NCBI GenBank assembly: GCA_016185145.1
Contig: JACPOB010000072.1
Location: forward strand, 39,560-103,559
Direction: 5' to 3'
Origin: Rhodospirillales bacterium
GTDB lineage: Bacteria > Pseudomonadota > Alphaproteobacteria > Reyranellales > Reyranellaceae
Length of the DNA: 64,000 nucleotides
Shown: piece after piece, positions 8,312 through 17,104 of the stretch
Position numbering within the stretch: the first letter of the stretch is position 1
How the letters are laid out: every line of letters begins with the position of its first letter
The notes under the pieces: generated by a model
The model's database searches: none
Seen by the model: only the letters and a program-made list of their open reading frames with translations
What the model was told of the DNA's origin: nothing
Position numbers and translations under genes: made by a program

Positions 8312-9244
8312 CTACTTGTTCAGGTACTCGAGCTTCAGCCCCGGCCGTGGCCATTCGAAGCTCACCAGCTTGCCGGTGAGCGACAGCGTGGCGAAGGCCG
8401 TGCGGAGATCCTTGCCGCCGAAACAGACGTTGGTGACCATCGGGTCGGGCAGCTTGTACTGCGTCACCGACTTGCCGTCGGGCGAGATGTCGGATACCGC
8501 GCCGGTGATCAGCGTGGCGACACAGATGTGGCCCGCCGAATCGACGGCCAGCGAATCGAACATCTGATAGCCGCCGAGGCCCGCGATCACGCGGCCCTTC
8601 TCGCCGCGGAACGGCCCGTTGGCCGACTTGATCTCGCCGGGCGACGAAAGCTCGAACGACCAGCAGCGCGCCGTCGGCGTCTCGACGACATAGAGCGTCT
8701 TGCCGTCGGGCGAGAGGCCGCAGCCGTTGGGCCGCTCCAACGGAAAGATCTTCTCCTCGATCTTCGAGCCGTCGGCCTTGGCGTAGTAGACGGCGCCGCG
8801 ATCGGTCTGTCGCTCATGCGTCTTGCCGAGGTCGGTGAACCAGAAGCCGCCGGCATCGTCGAACACCAGGTCGTTGGGTCCGTTCAGCTTGCGGCCGTCG
8901 CACGAATCGTAAAGCGTCTCGAACTTGCCGGTCTCCGGATCGACCACCTGGATCGAGCCGCCCTTGTAGTCGGCCGGCGCCACGCCCGGGAACACGCGGC
9001 CGTCCGGTCGCTCGATCCAGGTGAAGCCGCCGTTGTTGGTCACGTAGATCTTGCCCTTGGGCCCCATGGCCGCGCCGTTGGGACCGCCGCCCAGCTCGGC
9101 GATGACGTGCTGCTTGCCGTCGGGCATGACGCGGGTCAGCGTCTGGCGCGCGATCTCGACCAGGATCACCGAGCCGTCGGGCATGGCGACGGGCCCTTCC
9201 GGGAATTTCAGGCCCGACGTGATCTCCTTGTGCGGCGTCGTCAT
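8312..9244 (-). CDS. SMP-30/gluconolactonase-family hydrolase
   Basis: A 310-residue six-bladed beta-propeller of the SMP-30/gluconolaconase/LRE family, metal-dependent lactone or ester hydrolases. Visible motifs are the start LKFPEGPVAMPDGSVIL, then NGPNDLVFDDAGGFWFTD and PNGCGLSPDGKTLYVVET; the Asn/Asp/Glu residues in these are the usual divalent-metal ligands. ATG 9244 is chosen for the AGGGGGAAGC just upstream; a longer in-frame reading to 9511 is only the shadow of the enoyl-CoA hydratase. It lies 8 bp after the hydratase stop, in the same operon. The substrate is unknown. Confidence 0.88.
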   Translation of the reverse strand: MTTPHKEITSGLKFPEGPVAMPDGSVILVEIARQTLTRVMPDGKQHVIAELGGGPNGAAMGPKGKIYVTNNGGFTWIERPDGRVFPGVAPADYKGGSIQVVDPETGKFETLYDSCDGRKLNGPNDLVFDDAGGFWFTDLGKTHERQTDRGAVYYAKADGSKIEEKIFPLERPNGCGLSPDGKTLYVVETPTARCWSFELSSPGEIKSANGPFRGEKGRVIAGLGGYQMFDSLAVDSAGHICVATLITGAVSDISPDGKSVTQYKLPDPMVTNVCFGGKDLRTAFATLSLTGKLVSFEWPRPGLKLEYLNK

Positions 9245-9252
9245 GCTTCCCC

Positions 9253-10041
9253 CTACTTGCCCTTGAACTGAGGCTTGCGCTTGGCGAGGAAGGCCATGAC
9301 GCCCTCCTTGAAATCCTCGCTGCGGCCGAGCTCGCGCTGAAAGTCGCGTTCGAGGTCGAGCTGCTGGCCGAGCGGATTGCCCGAGGCGCGGTTCATCGCC
9401 TCCTTGATGCGCGCGAGCGACAAGGTCGGCCCATCGGCCAGGCCGCGCGCCACCTCGGTCGCGGTCTTCATCAGCTCGCCGTCCTCGACAACGTCCCAGA
9501 TCAGGCCCCACTCCCTGGCCTGCTCGGCGCTGATCTTGGGCGCCAGCATGGCGAGCGCGCGCGCCCGCTGCTCGCCGACCAGGCGCGGCAGGAACCAGGT
9601 GCTGCCGCCGTCGGGCAGCAGGCCGATGCGGGCGAACGCCTGCAGGAAGCTCGCCGACTTTCCGGCGATCGCGATGTCGGCGGCGAGCGCGAAGCTCATG
9701 CCCACGCCGGCGGCCGGTCCGTTCACCGCCGCCACGATCGGCTTGGGCACGGACCGCATCAGGCGGATCACGGGATTGAAGTACTTGTCCAGGGCGGCCC
9801 CCGAATCGGCGGTCGCGCTGTTGTCGCGATCGGGATCGCTGAGATCGGCGCCGGCGCAGAAGCCTCGCCCGGCGCCGGTCAGCAGCACGGCGCGGACCGA
9901 GCCGTCGGCGGCAAGCTTCTCCCAGCAGTCCTTCAGCTCGGCGATCATCTTGCGCGACACGGCGTTCAGCTTGTCGGGCGCATTGAGCGTCAGCGTGGCG
10001 AGGCCCTGGTCGTGGGCGACGGTGATGGTGTTGTAGCTCAT
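9253..10041 (-). CDS. Enoyl-CoA hydratase/isomerase family protein (PaaG-like)
   Basis: A 262-residue crotonase-fold protein acting on acyl-CoA thioesters. The CoA/oxyanion motifs are LLTGAGRGFCAGADLS and VAAVNGPAAGVGMSFALAAD. The loop LLPDGGSTWFLPRLVG has an Asp where classical hydratases carry Glu, which is the pattern of PaaG-type isomerases. The next gene upstream is a close paralogue 5 bp away, so this pair looks like a tandem duplication that has diverged. The likely role is isomerisation or hydration in fatty or aromatic acid degradation. Confidence 0.9.
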   Translation of the reverse strand: MSYNTITVAHDQGLATLTLNAPDKLNAVSRKMIAELKDCWEKLAADGSVRAVLLTGAGRGFCAGADLSDPDRDNSATADSGAALDKYFNPVIRLMRSVPKPIVAAVNGPAAGVGMSFALAADIAIAGKSASFLQAFARIGLLPDGGSTWFLPRLVGEQRARALAMLAPKISAEQAREWGLIWDVVEDGELMKTATEVARGLADGPTLSLARIKEAMNRASGNPLGQQLDLERDFQRELGRSEDFKEGVMAFLAKRKPQFKGK

Positions 10042-10046
10042 GGTCT

Positions 10047-10862
10047 TCAGCGCCCCGCGAACTCAGCCGGCCGCTTGGCCAGGAAGGCCGTCACGCCCTC
10101 GCGGAAATCGGCGCTGCGACCGAGTTCGCGCTGGCTGTCGCGCTCGAGGTCGAGCTGCTGGTCGAGCGTGTTGGTGGCGGCCGCGTTGATCGCCTTCTTG
10201 ATCGCGGCATAGGAGAGCGTCGGCCCGCTGGCGAGCTGGCGCGCGAGCCTGGTCGCCTCGGCCATCAGCGCACCGTCGTCGACGGTCTGCCAGATCATCC
10301 CCATGCGCTCGGCTTCCTCCGCCGGCACCGACTTGCCCAGCATGGCAAGCCCGCGCGCACGGGCGTCGCCCACAGTGCGCGGCAGGAAATATGTACCGCC
10401 GAGGTCGGGCATCAGCGAGATGCGCACGAAGGCCTGGTCGAAGCGCGCCGAACGCGCCGCCAGGACGATGTCGCAGGCGAGCGCGAGATTGGCGCCGCCG
10501 CCCGCCGCCACGCCGTTGATGGCACCCACGATCGGCTTGGGCAGGTCGCGCATGGCGCGGATCATCGGGTTGAAAAGACGGTCCATGCCGGCACCGAGGT
10601 CCGGCGGCGTATTGGCCGACGCATCGACCGTCCCGCCACCGGAAAGGTCGGCGCCGGCGCAGAAGCCGCGGCCGATGCCGGTCAGCAGGACGGCGCGGAT
10701 ATCGGCATCGTCGCGCGCACGCGCCAACTCGTGGTTCATCGCCTCGATCAAAGCATCGCTCATGGCATTGAGCCGTTGCGGGCGATTGAGCGTGAGGGTG
10801 AGGACGCCGCCTTCGAGGGCGGCGATGACGGGGGTTCTCTCCATGGCGCAGCAGACTGGCAC
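10047..10862 (-). CDS. Enoyl-CoA hydratase/isomerase family protein, tandem paralogue
   Basis: A crotonase-fold protein of about 265-271 residues, very similar to its downstream neighbour. It shares LLTGIGRGFCAGADLSG, GAINGVAAGGGANLALACD and LMPDLGGTYFLPRTVG, and the C-terminal stretch LDQQLDLERDSQRELGRS is nearly the same in both. The start is uncertain: GTG 10862 has AGAGGGG four bases upstream, whereas ATG 10844 has no ribosome-binding site. It leads a run of four minus-strand genes (two hydratases, SMP-30, DUF3592) and is divergent from the flavodoxin gene. Confidence 0.88.
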   Translation of the reverse strand: MPVCCAMERTPVIAALEGGVLTLTLNRPQRLNAMSDALIEAMNHELARARDDADIRAVLLTGIGRGFCAGADLSGGGTVDASANTPPDLGAGMDRLFNPMIRAMRDLPKPIVGAINGVAAGGGANLALACDIVLAARSARFDQAFVRISLMPDLGGTYFLPRTVGDARARGLAMLGKSVPAEEAERMGMIWQTVDDGALMAEATRLARQLASGPTLSYAAIKKAINAAATNTLDQQLDLERDSQRELGRSADFREGVTAFLAKRPAEFAGR

Positions 10863-10936
10863 GACACCCCTCTGATCGCCACCCGCGCCATCCGGTCGCG
10901 TCGCATCGCGGCACGTGCTGGCCTATCCCCTGCGCG

Positions 10937-11383
10937 ATGGCGACGATCCTGATTCTGGTCGGCACCGAATCGGGCAACGCCCAGATGGTGGCCGATGCGT
11001 TGAAGCCGGTGCTCGATGCGGCGGGCCACGCCGTCGACCTCACCGACAAGGCGGCGACGACCGCCGACCTGATGGCGCACGACGTGCTGCTGGTGGTCTG
11101 TGCGACCCACGGCTCGGGCGACATCCCGACCAACATCCTGCCGCTCGCCGAGACCTTGAAGCGCGAGCGTCCCGACCTGTCGGGCCATCGCTACGGCGTC
11201 ATCGCGCTCGGCGACATGACCTACCAGGACACGTTCTGCGGCGGCGGCAAGAAGCTCGACAAGGTGCTCGAGCTCTGTGGTGCGCGAAAGCTCGGCGACC
11301 GGCTGGAGGTCGACGCCTCGAGCCAGCCCCTGCCCGACGAGGAAGCGTTGGGCTGGGTCGAGGGCTGGAAGGTCTTGGTCTAG
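10937..11383 (+). CDS. Flavodoxin domain protein (MioC-like)
   Basis: A 148-residue FMN-binding electron carrier. The phosphate-binding loop is near the N-terminus (VGTESGNAQMVAD, residues about 8-20). The isoalloxazine-contact loops are CATHGSGDIPTN and LGDMTYQDTFCGGG, as in MioC and the flavodoxin domains of sulfite and P450 reductases. It is a stand-alone domain with no fused reductase. It is transcribed away from the enoyl-CoA hydratases with only 74 bp between, and is followed by a palindromic repeat element. Confidence 0.87.
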   Translation: MATILILVGTESGNAQMVADALKPVLDAAGHAVDLTDKAATTADLMAHDVLLVVCATHGSGDIPTNILPLAETLKRERPDLSGHRYGVIALGDMTYQDTFCGGGKKLDKVLELCGARKLGDRLEVDASSQPLPDEEALGWVEGWKVLV

Positions 11384-11392
11384 CCAGTACAA

Positions 11393-11492
11393 CCTCACCC
11401 TGAGGAGGCCCGAAGGGCCGTCTCGAAGGGTGGGCTACATCGCCTTTGTTGCCATCCTTCGAGACGGCCCTGCGGGCCTCCTCAGGATGAGG
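11393..11492. repeat. Palindromic intergenic element, family A (CCTCATCCTGAGGA type)
   Basis: A 100-bp imperfect palindrome whose outer arms read CCTCACCCTGAGGAGGCCC and the complement GGGCCTCCTCAGGATGAGG. The inner arms TCTCGAAGGGTGG and CCATCCTTCGAGA follow. A second copy of the same family is at 54529-54632. It lies just after the flavodoxin stop and could form a long hairpin in the transcript. Confidence 0.9.
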
Positions 11493-11533
11493 TCATCCGT
11501 GAATCACCATCAATGAAAGCAGGTATTAGCGCG

Positions 11534-12616
11534 TCAATCCGGCAGGGTGAAGATCTCGACCGGCGCGGGCACGCCGCGCAGCCGGTGCTTGCCGAGCGAC
11601 TTCATCGGCACGGTGCAGACTTCGTTGAATTCGGCCGAGGCGCAGACCTTCACGCCCAGCGCCTTGGTCATGCCCTCCAATCGCGACGCGCGGTTGACGG
11701 CCGGGCCGATGACGGTGAAGTCGAGCCGGTCCTCGGTGCCGACATTGCCGAAGGTCACGTCGCCGACATGCAGGCCGACGCCGAACCGCACCGGCTCGCG
11801 GCCGCCCGTGGCGCGCGCCTCGTTGGCCGCCTCGATGTCGGCGATCAGACGGCGCGCGGCGCCAAGCGCCTCGCTCGTCACCATCGGCAGGAACAATGCA
11901 TCTTCGGCCGGGAAGTAGGCCATGACGCCGTCGCCGATGAACTTCAGGATCTCTCCGCCATGGGCCTTGAGCGCATCGCCGACGAGCTGCAGGTAGTTGT
12001 TCAGGAGCTCCAGCACCTCGGCCGCCGGCAGCCGCTCGTTCATGCCGGTGAAGTCGCGCAGGTCGGAGAACCACAGCACGGCGCGGATCTCCTCGCCCTC
12101 GCCGCGGCGAATGGCGCCGTTCAGCACGCGCTGGCCGACCTCGGGGCCGAGATAGGTGTTGGCCACGGTCTCGGCGACGGAGCGCTCGATGTGCATCTCG
12201 GTCACCGCACCCATCATGTCGACCAGCCGCGTCAGGTCGGCGACATCCTCGTCGGAGAATCCCAGGCGATTGTCGGTGGCGAAGGTGACCACGGGCAGCG
12301 GCCCCTCGCGACGGATGTGCATGGGCATCGCCACGTAGTCGACGCCACCGTCGGCCTTCAATTCGTGCAGCAAGACGTGATCGTGCTCGGTGAGATCGGC
12401 CAGCCGATGACGCACCAAGCGGCCCTGCTCGCGCGCCGCCTGCAAGGGGCTGCCGATATAGGCCGGCGTGAACTGGATGCCCCAGGCGCGGGCGATCTCC
12501 TGCACCCTCTCGCCGCGCCGCCACACGTAACCCATGGCCTGGAGTTGCGGATGGACGAGCTGCAGACCGATATAGGCGCGCCATATCGGGATACCGGTCT
12601 GGAGGACGTGCTTCAT
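11534..12616 (-). CDS. Class III adenylate/guanylate cyclase, soluble
   Basis: A 360-residue protein with an N-terminal region lacking membrane segments (about 1-170) and a C-terminal class III cyclase domain making cAMP or cGMP. The catalytic pattern is complete: metal Asp in VLWFSDLRDFTG, Lys and second Asp in ILKFIGDGVMAYF, and the DFTVIGPAVNRASRLE segment with the transition-state Asn and Arg. The open frame continues upstream of ATG 12616 but contains no start codon before the previous gene. The N-terminal part may be a sensor; I do not recognise its fold. Confidence 0.88.
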   Translation of the reverse strand: MKHVLQTGIPIWRAYIGLQLVHPQLQAMGYVWRRGERVQEIARAWGIQFTPAYIGSPLQAAREQGRLVRHRLADLTEHDHVLLHELKADGGVDYVAMPMHIRREGPLPVVTFATDNRLGFSDEDVADLTRLVDMMGAVTEMHIERSVAETVANTYLGPEVGQRVLNGAIRRGEGEEIRAVLWFSDLRDFTGMNERLPAAEVLELLNNYLQLVGDALKAHGGEILKFIGDGVMAYFPAEDALFLPMVTSEALGAARRLIADIEAANEARATGGREPVRFGVGLHVGDVTFGNVGTEDRLDFTVIGPAVNRASRLEGMTKALGVKVCASAEFNEVCTVPMKSLGKHRLRGVPAPVEIFTLPD

Positions 12617-12717
12617 CAGCTGTTCGACGAAGCCGGCCGGCCGCGCGATCAGCCGCCCGTCATGCGCCAGCCATTCGGCGACCGGCGCCAGGCGATCACC
12701 CGTGGAGACGCCGGCGT

Positions 12718-13543
12718 TCAGGAGCCCACCACCGCCGCCACCTCCTCGGTCGAGGTCCGATAGACCTTGTTGGTCGAGAGGTCGGCGATCTTCTCGATGT
12801 TGTCGGCCACGTCCTCCACGGTGGGCGCGCGGCCGGTGATGCGCACGCCCGGCGCCTCGCGATATTCGATGCGCGCGAAGTTGCCGGCGCCGGCGCTAAA
12901 AATTTCGCCGGTGCGCTGGCACTGCTCGCTGCAGAGATAGGCGACCATGGGCGAGACGAACGACGGATCGAGCTTGGCCAGCATCTCGGGCGTCATCAGG
13001 CTCTCGGTCATGCGCGTGCCGGCGACCGGCGCCAGCGCGTTGACGAAGATATTGTACTTCTGGCCCTCGAGCCGCAGCGCGTTCATGAAGCCCACGACGG
13101 CGAGCTTGGCACCACCATAGTTGGACTGGCCGAAATTGCCGTAGATGCCCGAGTTCGACGAGGTGACGACGACGCGGCCATAGGCCTTGGCGCGCATGAT
13201 CGGCCAGGCGGCGTGGGTTACGTAGGCGGTCCCGAGGAAGTGGACCTTCACCACGAAGTCGAAATCCTCGACCGTCATGTTGTGGAAGGTCTTGTCGGCT
13301 GGCGGCGCTCTTGGGATCGGCCACCGAATCGTAGTTCGGCACCGCCTGCCCGCCGGCCTTCTTGATCTCCGCCACGACCTTGTCGGCCGCCGCGTGATCG
13401 CCGCCTTTACCGTCGACCGCGCCGCCGGGATCGTTCACCACCACCTTGGCGCCGCGGCTGGCCAGCAGCAGCGCATGCGCGCGGCCGAGCCCGTTGCCGG
13501 CACCGGTGACGATGGCGACGCGATTATCGAAGCGGATTGTCAT
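12718..13543 (-). pseudogene. Short-chain dehydrogenase broken by an internal deletion and frameshift
   Basis: Two frames together make one SDR. The first (from ATG 13543) has the Rossmann start [20 protein letters not shown] and runs to VADPKSAA. It then goes out of frame near 13300. The second frame picks up at [14 protein letters not shown] and continues through [20 protein letters not shown] (catalytic Tyr and Lys) to the stop at 12718. Compared with the family, the roughly 25-residue stretch holding the NNAG motif is missing at the junction. The intact relative would be a 17beta-HSD4-type 3-hydroxyacyl-CoA dehydrogenase. It is either a recent pseudogene or an assembly error. Confidence 0.8.
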
Positions 13544-13616
13544 TCCTTGGTCTCCCCAATGTCCCTTGTTCATATAGCTACCCATGTTTGTTCGCGGAGC
13601 GCCGGTTTCAACTCTC

Positions 13617-13919
13617 TTAGGCTGCTCGAGCTGCGATGATCTTGCGACGCTGCGCCGGCGACAGTTCCTTGGTAGCCATCTTGAGGTCGTACCAACTCTG
13701 CAGGTTCATCCAGAATTCCGCGCTATTGCCGAAGAACAAGGCCAACCGCACCGCTGTGTCGGCCGTGATCCGCCGTCGATTGTTGACGATCTCCGCAATG
13801 CGATTGGGAGAAACACCGATGGCCTGAGCCAGCTCGTTTTGCGACAGGCCATACTCGGCGAGAAATTCATGCTTCAGCATATCGCCTGGCGTTACGGGGG
13901 CGTATTCGGACTTCGTCAT
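13617..13919 (-). CDS. higA: HigA-family antitoxin (XRE-type HTH)
   Basis: A 100-residue helix-turn-helix antitoxin. Residues about 24-60 hold the HTH ([20 protein letters not shown]) followed by the typical HigA segment [17 protein letters not shown] and the family end [17 protein letters not shown]. It lies 8 bp after higB on the same strand. The toxin-first order is the usual HigBA arrangement. It should neutralise HigB and, with it, repress the operon by binding the palindrome upstream of higB. Confidence 0.93.
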   Translation of the reverse strand: MTKSEYAPVTPGDMLKHEFLAEYGLSQNELAQAIGVSPNRIAEIVNNRRRITADTAVRLALFFGNSAEFWMNLQSWYDLKMATKELSPAQRRKIIAARAA

Positions 13920-13927
13920 CTCAAACC

Positions 13928-14206
13928 TCAGTGATAGTCGATGATCCGCACGTCGTGTGCATCACCATCGATCCATCGAAATACGACTCGCCATTGGTCG
14001 TTGACCCGAATCGAGTGAAAACCATCGAGATCGCCTCTCAGCTTCTCCAGTCGATTCGCTGGCGGTACGCGCAGGTCTTCAAGTCGTGACGCCGCGTGGA
14101 TCGCTACCAGCTTCCGCTTTGCCCTGTCGGCGAATCCGTGAAACGCCCGAACCAGTTCATCGTCAAACAAGGCCCGGGTTCTGCGGTCGCCAAACGACCT
14201 GATCAT
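13928..14206 (-). CDS. higB: HigB-family toxin (RelE-fold mRNA interferase)
   Basis: A 92-residue RelE/ParE-superfamily toxin that cleaves mRNA on the ribosome. The start MIRSFGDRRTRALF and the core RLEDLRVPPANRLEKLRGD, then YSIRVNDQ-like GFHSIRVNDQWRVVFRW and the end DAHDVRIIDYH, are those of the plasmid-maintenance killer (HigB) family. It is the first gene of the pair. The 19-bp palindrome 14216-14234 lies just before its start codon. Confidence 0.93.
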   Translation of the reverse strand: MIRSFGDRRTRALFDDELVRAFHGFADRAKRKLVAIHAASRLEDLRVPPANRLEKLRGDLDGFHSIRVNDQWRVVFRWIDGDAHDVRIIDYH

Positions 14207-14215
14207 GTCATCAAC

Positions 14216-14234
14216 TATACCGCATCCCGGTATA
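14216..14234. promoter_or_regulatory. Probable HigBA operator palindrome
   Basis: A perfect 7-bp inverted repeat with a 5-bp spacer, TATACCG-CATCC-CGGTATA, begins 10 bp upstream of the higB start codon. Its half-sites resemble a TATAC-type promoter core, so repressor binding here would block transcription. The assignment is by position and symmetry, with HigA as the expected binder. Confidence 0.75.
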
Positions 14235-14251
14235 CCATCAAGAACGACTCC

Positions 14252-15502
14252 TCAGCCTCGTTGTAGAATCACCACAGATGCGACGGCTTCTTCCATGCCA
14301 ATGACGCCGCCGCCGTTCTCGGCCAGTGCGATTTCAGCACCCTTCACCTGCCGCGCGCCGGCCTCCCCGCGCAGCTGCGTAGTGAGCTCGGCCAGCATCG
14401 AAAGGCCCGTCGCGCCGACGGGATGGCCCTTCGAAACGAGCCCGCCCGACGTGTTGACCGGCAGCTTGCCGTCCGGCCCGGTCGCGCCGGACTCGATGAA
14501 CTTGCCGCCCTCGCCCTCGGGGCAGAAGCGCAGCATCTCGCACTGGTAGATCTCGCAGAAGCTGGTGGCGTCGTGCACCTCTGCGACGTCGATGTCCTCG
14601 GGGCCGAGTCCCGCCATCTTGTAGGCCTTGTCGGCGGCGGCGCGTGTCAGGCCGGGGTCATCGAGCTTGCGGTACATGCCGCCAGAGAAGCCCACGCCCG
14701 CGATACGCACGGCACGCTCCCGAACGTTCGCCGGCAGCTTCTCGAGGTATTCCTTCGAGCAGAGCAATGCCGCCGCGGCGCCGTCGCCGATCGGTGCGCA
14801 CATGGCGCGGGTCAGCGGATAGGACACCGGGCGGTCCTCCAGGACGGACTGCGGCGTCATCTGGAAGCGATACTGCGCCTTGTCGTTCAGGGCGCCATAA
14901 TTGTGGTTCTTGGCCGCGCCGACGGCGATCTGCTGCTGGGTCGTGCCGTACTTCCACATGTGCCACTTGGCCTGCATGGCGTAAGTGTCCATGAAGATGG
15001 TGCGGTCGTCGCCCGGCGCGAACTTGGAACCGACCATCTCGCCCACCCGGTTCATCTCCTCGACCAGCCGATCGTGCTGGCTGGTTATGTAGCCCTGGTT
15101 GAACAGGCCGGCAGTGCGCTCCGGGGCGTCGGGGCTGAAGAGCTTCTCGATGCCGATGCAGAAGGAAAGCTCGTGCGTGCCGGCCAGGATGTCCTTCCAG
15201 GCGCCCATGAAGGCGGTCGAGGCCGTGGCGCAGGCATTCTCGACGTTGAACATGGGCACGCGCTCGGGGAACAGCCCCTCCTCGACCAGCGGCTGGAACA
15301 GTGCCTGGGCGCGGATTGAGTTCTGGCCCCAGAAGCCCATGCCGCAATTGCCCATCCAGCCCGCCTCGATGTCGGCGCCGGTCTTCATGCCGGCATCCGA
15401 AAGCGTGCCGAGATAGGCCTCGCGCGCCAGGTCGCCCCAGCTCATGCCCGGATGCTTCTTGAAGGCGGTGGTATAGGAGCCAATTACATAGACATCGCGC
15501 AT
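14252..15502 (-). CDS. Thiolase-family acetyl-CoA acetyltransferase (SCP-x type)
   Basis: A 416-residue thiolase-superfamily enzyme. The nucleophilic Cys is at about residue 91 in FNVENACATAS. The C-terminal catalytic region is NTSGGLVSKGHPVGATG with the active His, and the last Cys/Gly loop is degenerate (NGGGVIGM), as in SCP-x-like thiolases rather than FadA. ATG 15502 is chosen because GAGGGG lies six bases upstream; an in-frame extension to 15532 is unsupported. It is likely to act in beta-oxidation-type cleavage with the neighbouring hydratases, although a separate DUF35 partner is not visible here. Confidence 0.87.
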   Translation of the reverse strand: MRDVYVIGSYTTAFKKHPGMSWGDLAREAYLGTLSDAGMKTGADIEAGWMGNCGMGFWGQNSIRAQALFQPLVEEGLFPERVPMFNVENACATASTAFMGAWKDILAGTHELSFCIGIEKLFSPDAPERTAGLFNQGYITSQHDRLVEEMNRVGEMVGSKFAPGDDRTIFMDTYAMQAKWHMWKYGTTQQQIAVGAAKNHNYGALNDKAQYRFQMTPQSVLEDRPVSYPLTRAMCAPIGDGAAAALLCSKEYLEKLPANVRERAVRIAGVGFSGGMYRKLDDPGLTRAAADKAYKMAGLGPEDIDVAEVHDATSFCEIYQCEMLRFCPEGEGGKFIESGATGPDGKLPVNTSGGLVSKGHPVGATGLSMLAELTTQLRGEAGARQVKGAEIALAENGGGVIGMEEAVASVVILQRG

Positions 15503-15559
15503 GGTCGTCCCCTCGGTTGGCTTTGGCCGCATTTGAGCGTATCCAACCGGTCTGATCTA

Positions 15560-15646
15560 GCCACCCTTCGCTCCTCTGGAGCTTCGGGCGGCATGGAGCA
15601 ACGAATTAATACATGTCGCCCGAAGCTCCGCAGGAGCGAAGGGGGA
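15560..15646. repeat. Palindromic intergenic element, family B (GGAGCTTCGGGCGGC type)
   Basis: Two complementary arms, CCTTCGCTCCTCTGGAGCTT and AAGCTCCGCAGGAGCGAAGG, are separated by an AT-rich centre. The element fills the region between the divergent thiolase and FAD-oxidase genes, so it lies within or next to both promoters. Confidence 0.85.
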
Positions 15647-15660
15647 CTAGGAGAACCGAC

Positions 15661-17064
15661 ATGGCCGCCACGGCCCAGGTAAAGCCCCCTCACGTCGACG
15701 ACACCATCGCCGAGCTGAAGAAGCTGTTCGGCGACCGGGTCAGCACGGCGCACGCCGTGCGCGAGCAACACGGCAAGGATATCTCCTTCCACGAGGCCCA
15801 CCTGCCCGACGCCGTGGTGTTCGTCGAATCGGCCGAAGAAGCCCAGCGGGTCGTGCAGATCTGCGCCCGGTACAAGACGCCGATCATCGCCTTCGGCACC
15901 GGCACCTCGCTGGAAGGCCATATCAGCGCGCCCAACGGCGGCATCTCGCTCGACTTGAGCCGCATGAACAAGGTGCTGCAGGTCAACGAGGCCGACCTCG
16001 ACGTCGTGGTCCAGCCCGGCGTCACGCGCAAGCAGCTGAACGAATACATCCGCGCCACCGGCCTCTTCTTCCCGATCGATCCCGGCGCGGACGCCTCGAT
16101 CGGCGGCATGACCAGCACCCGCGCCTCGGGCACCAACGCGGTGCGCTACGGCACCATGCGCGAGAACGTGCTGGCGCTGCAGGTGGTCACGCCCGACGGC
16201 AGGCTGATGCGGCTCGGCCGGCGCTCGCGCAAGTCCTCCGCGGGCTACGACCTGGTGAAACTGTTCGTGGGCTCGGAGGGCACGCTCGGCATCATCACCG
16301 AGATCACGCTGCGCCTCTACGGCATCCCCGAATCCATGGTCTCGGCGACCTGCGCCTTCGACACGCTGGAGGGCGCCGTCAACACCGTGATCCAGACCAT
16401 CCAGTCAGGCATCCCGGTGGCGCGCATCGAATTGATGGATACCGAGACGGTCGACACCGTGAACAAGTACTCCAAGCTCGGCCTGCCCCTGAAGAGCACG
16501 CTGATGCTGGAGTTCCACGGCACCGAGGCCAGCACCAAGGAGCAGGCCGAGATGGTGCAGGCGCTGGCCGAGGAGAACGGCGGCGGCCACTTCGCCTGGA
16601 CCGGCCAGGCCGAGGAGCGCACCAAGATGTGGCAGGCCCGTCACGACGCGGCATGGGCGGCCAAGGCCGCCAAGCCCGGCTGGGGCATGTGGGCGACCGA
16701 CGTCTGCGTGCCGATCTCGCGGCTCGCCGAATGCATCCTCGAGACGCAGAAGGACATCGTGGCGAGCGGTCTTTACGCCCCGATCGTCGGCCATGTCGGC
16801 GACGGCAACTTTCACCTCACCATGATGGTGAACCCCGACGATCCGACGTACCTGAAGCGCGCCGAGGGGCTGAACGACCGCATGGTGGCGCGGGCGCTGT
16901 CGCTCGGCGGCACCTGCACCGGCGAGCACGGCGTGGGCCTCGGCAAGATCAAGTTCCTCTACGAGGAGCACGGCGAGGCCATGTCGCTGATGCGCTCGAT
17001 CAAGAAGGCGCTCGACCCGGACAACATCATGAACCCGGGCAAGATCATGGGGCCGCTCAACTGA
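15661..17064 (+). CDS. FAD-linked oxidase, D-lactate dehydrogenase (cytochrome)/GlcD type
   Basis: A 467-residue flavoprotein of the FAD_binding_4 plus FAD-oxidase C family that oxidises D-2-hydroxyacids such as D-lactate. The N-terminal PCMH-type FAD domain has PIIAFGTGTSLEGHI, DPGADASIGGMTSTRASGTN and the strand GSEGTLGIITEITLRL. The C-terminal cap ends with VGHVGDGNFHL and TCTGEHGVGLGKIKFL, carrying the conserved His and Glu residues. ATG 15661 follows AGGAGAA; the upstream frame is repeat sequence. It is likely membrane-associated and passes electrons to quinone or cytochrome c. Confidence 0.9.
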   Translation: MAATAQVKPPHVDDTIAELKKLFGDRVSTAHAVREQHGKDISFHEAHLPDAVVFVESAEEAQRVVQICARYKTPIIAFGTGTSLEGHISAPNGGISLDLSRMNKVLQVNEADLDVVVQPGVTRKQLNEYIRATGLFFPIDPGADASIGGMTSTRASGTNAVRYGTMRENVLALQVVTPDGRLMRLGRRSRKSSAGYDLVKLFVGSEGTLGIITEITLRLYGIPESMVSATCAFDTLEGAVNTVIQTIQSGIPVARIELMDTETVDTVNKYSKLGLPLKSTLMLEFHGTEASTKEQAEMVQALAEENGGGHFAWTGQAEERTKMWQARHDAAWAAKAAKPGWGMWATDVCVPISRLAECILETQKDIVASGLYAPIVGHVGDGNFHLTMMVNPDDPTYLKRAEGLNDRMVARALSLGGTCTGEHGVGLGKIKFLYEEHGEAMSLMRSIKKALDPDNIMNPGKIMGPLN

Positions 17065-17104
17065 CGGCCAACGGGAGCGCGGGCTACCGCCCGCTCGTGC
17101 TCAT

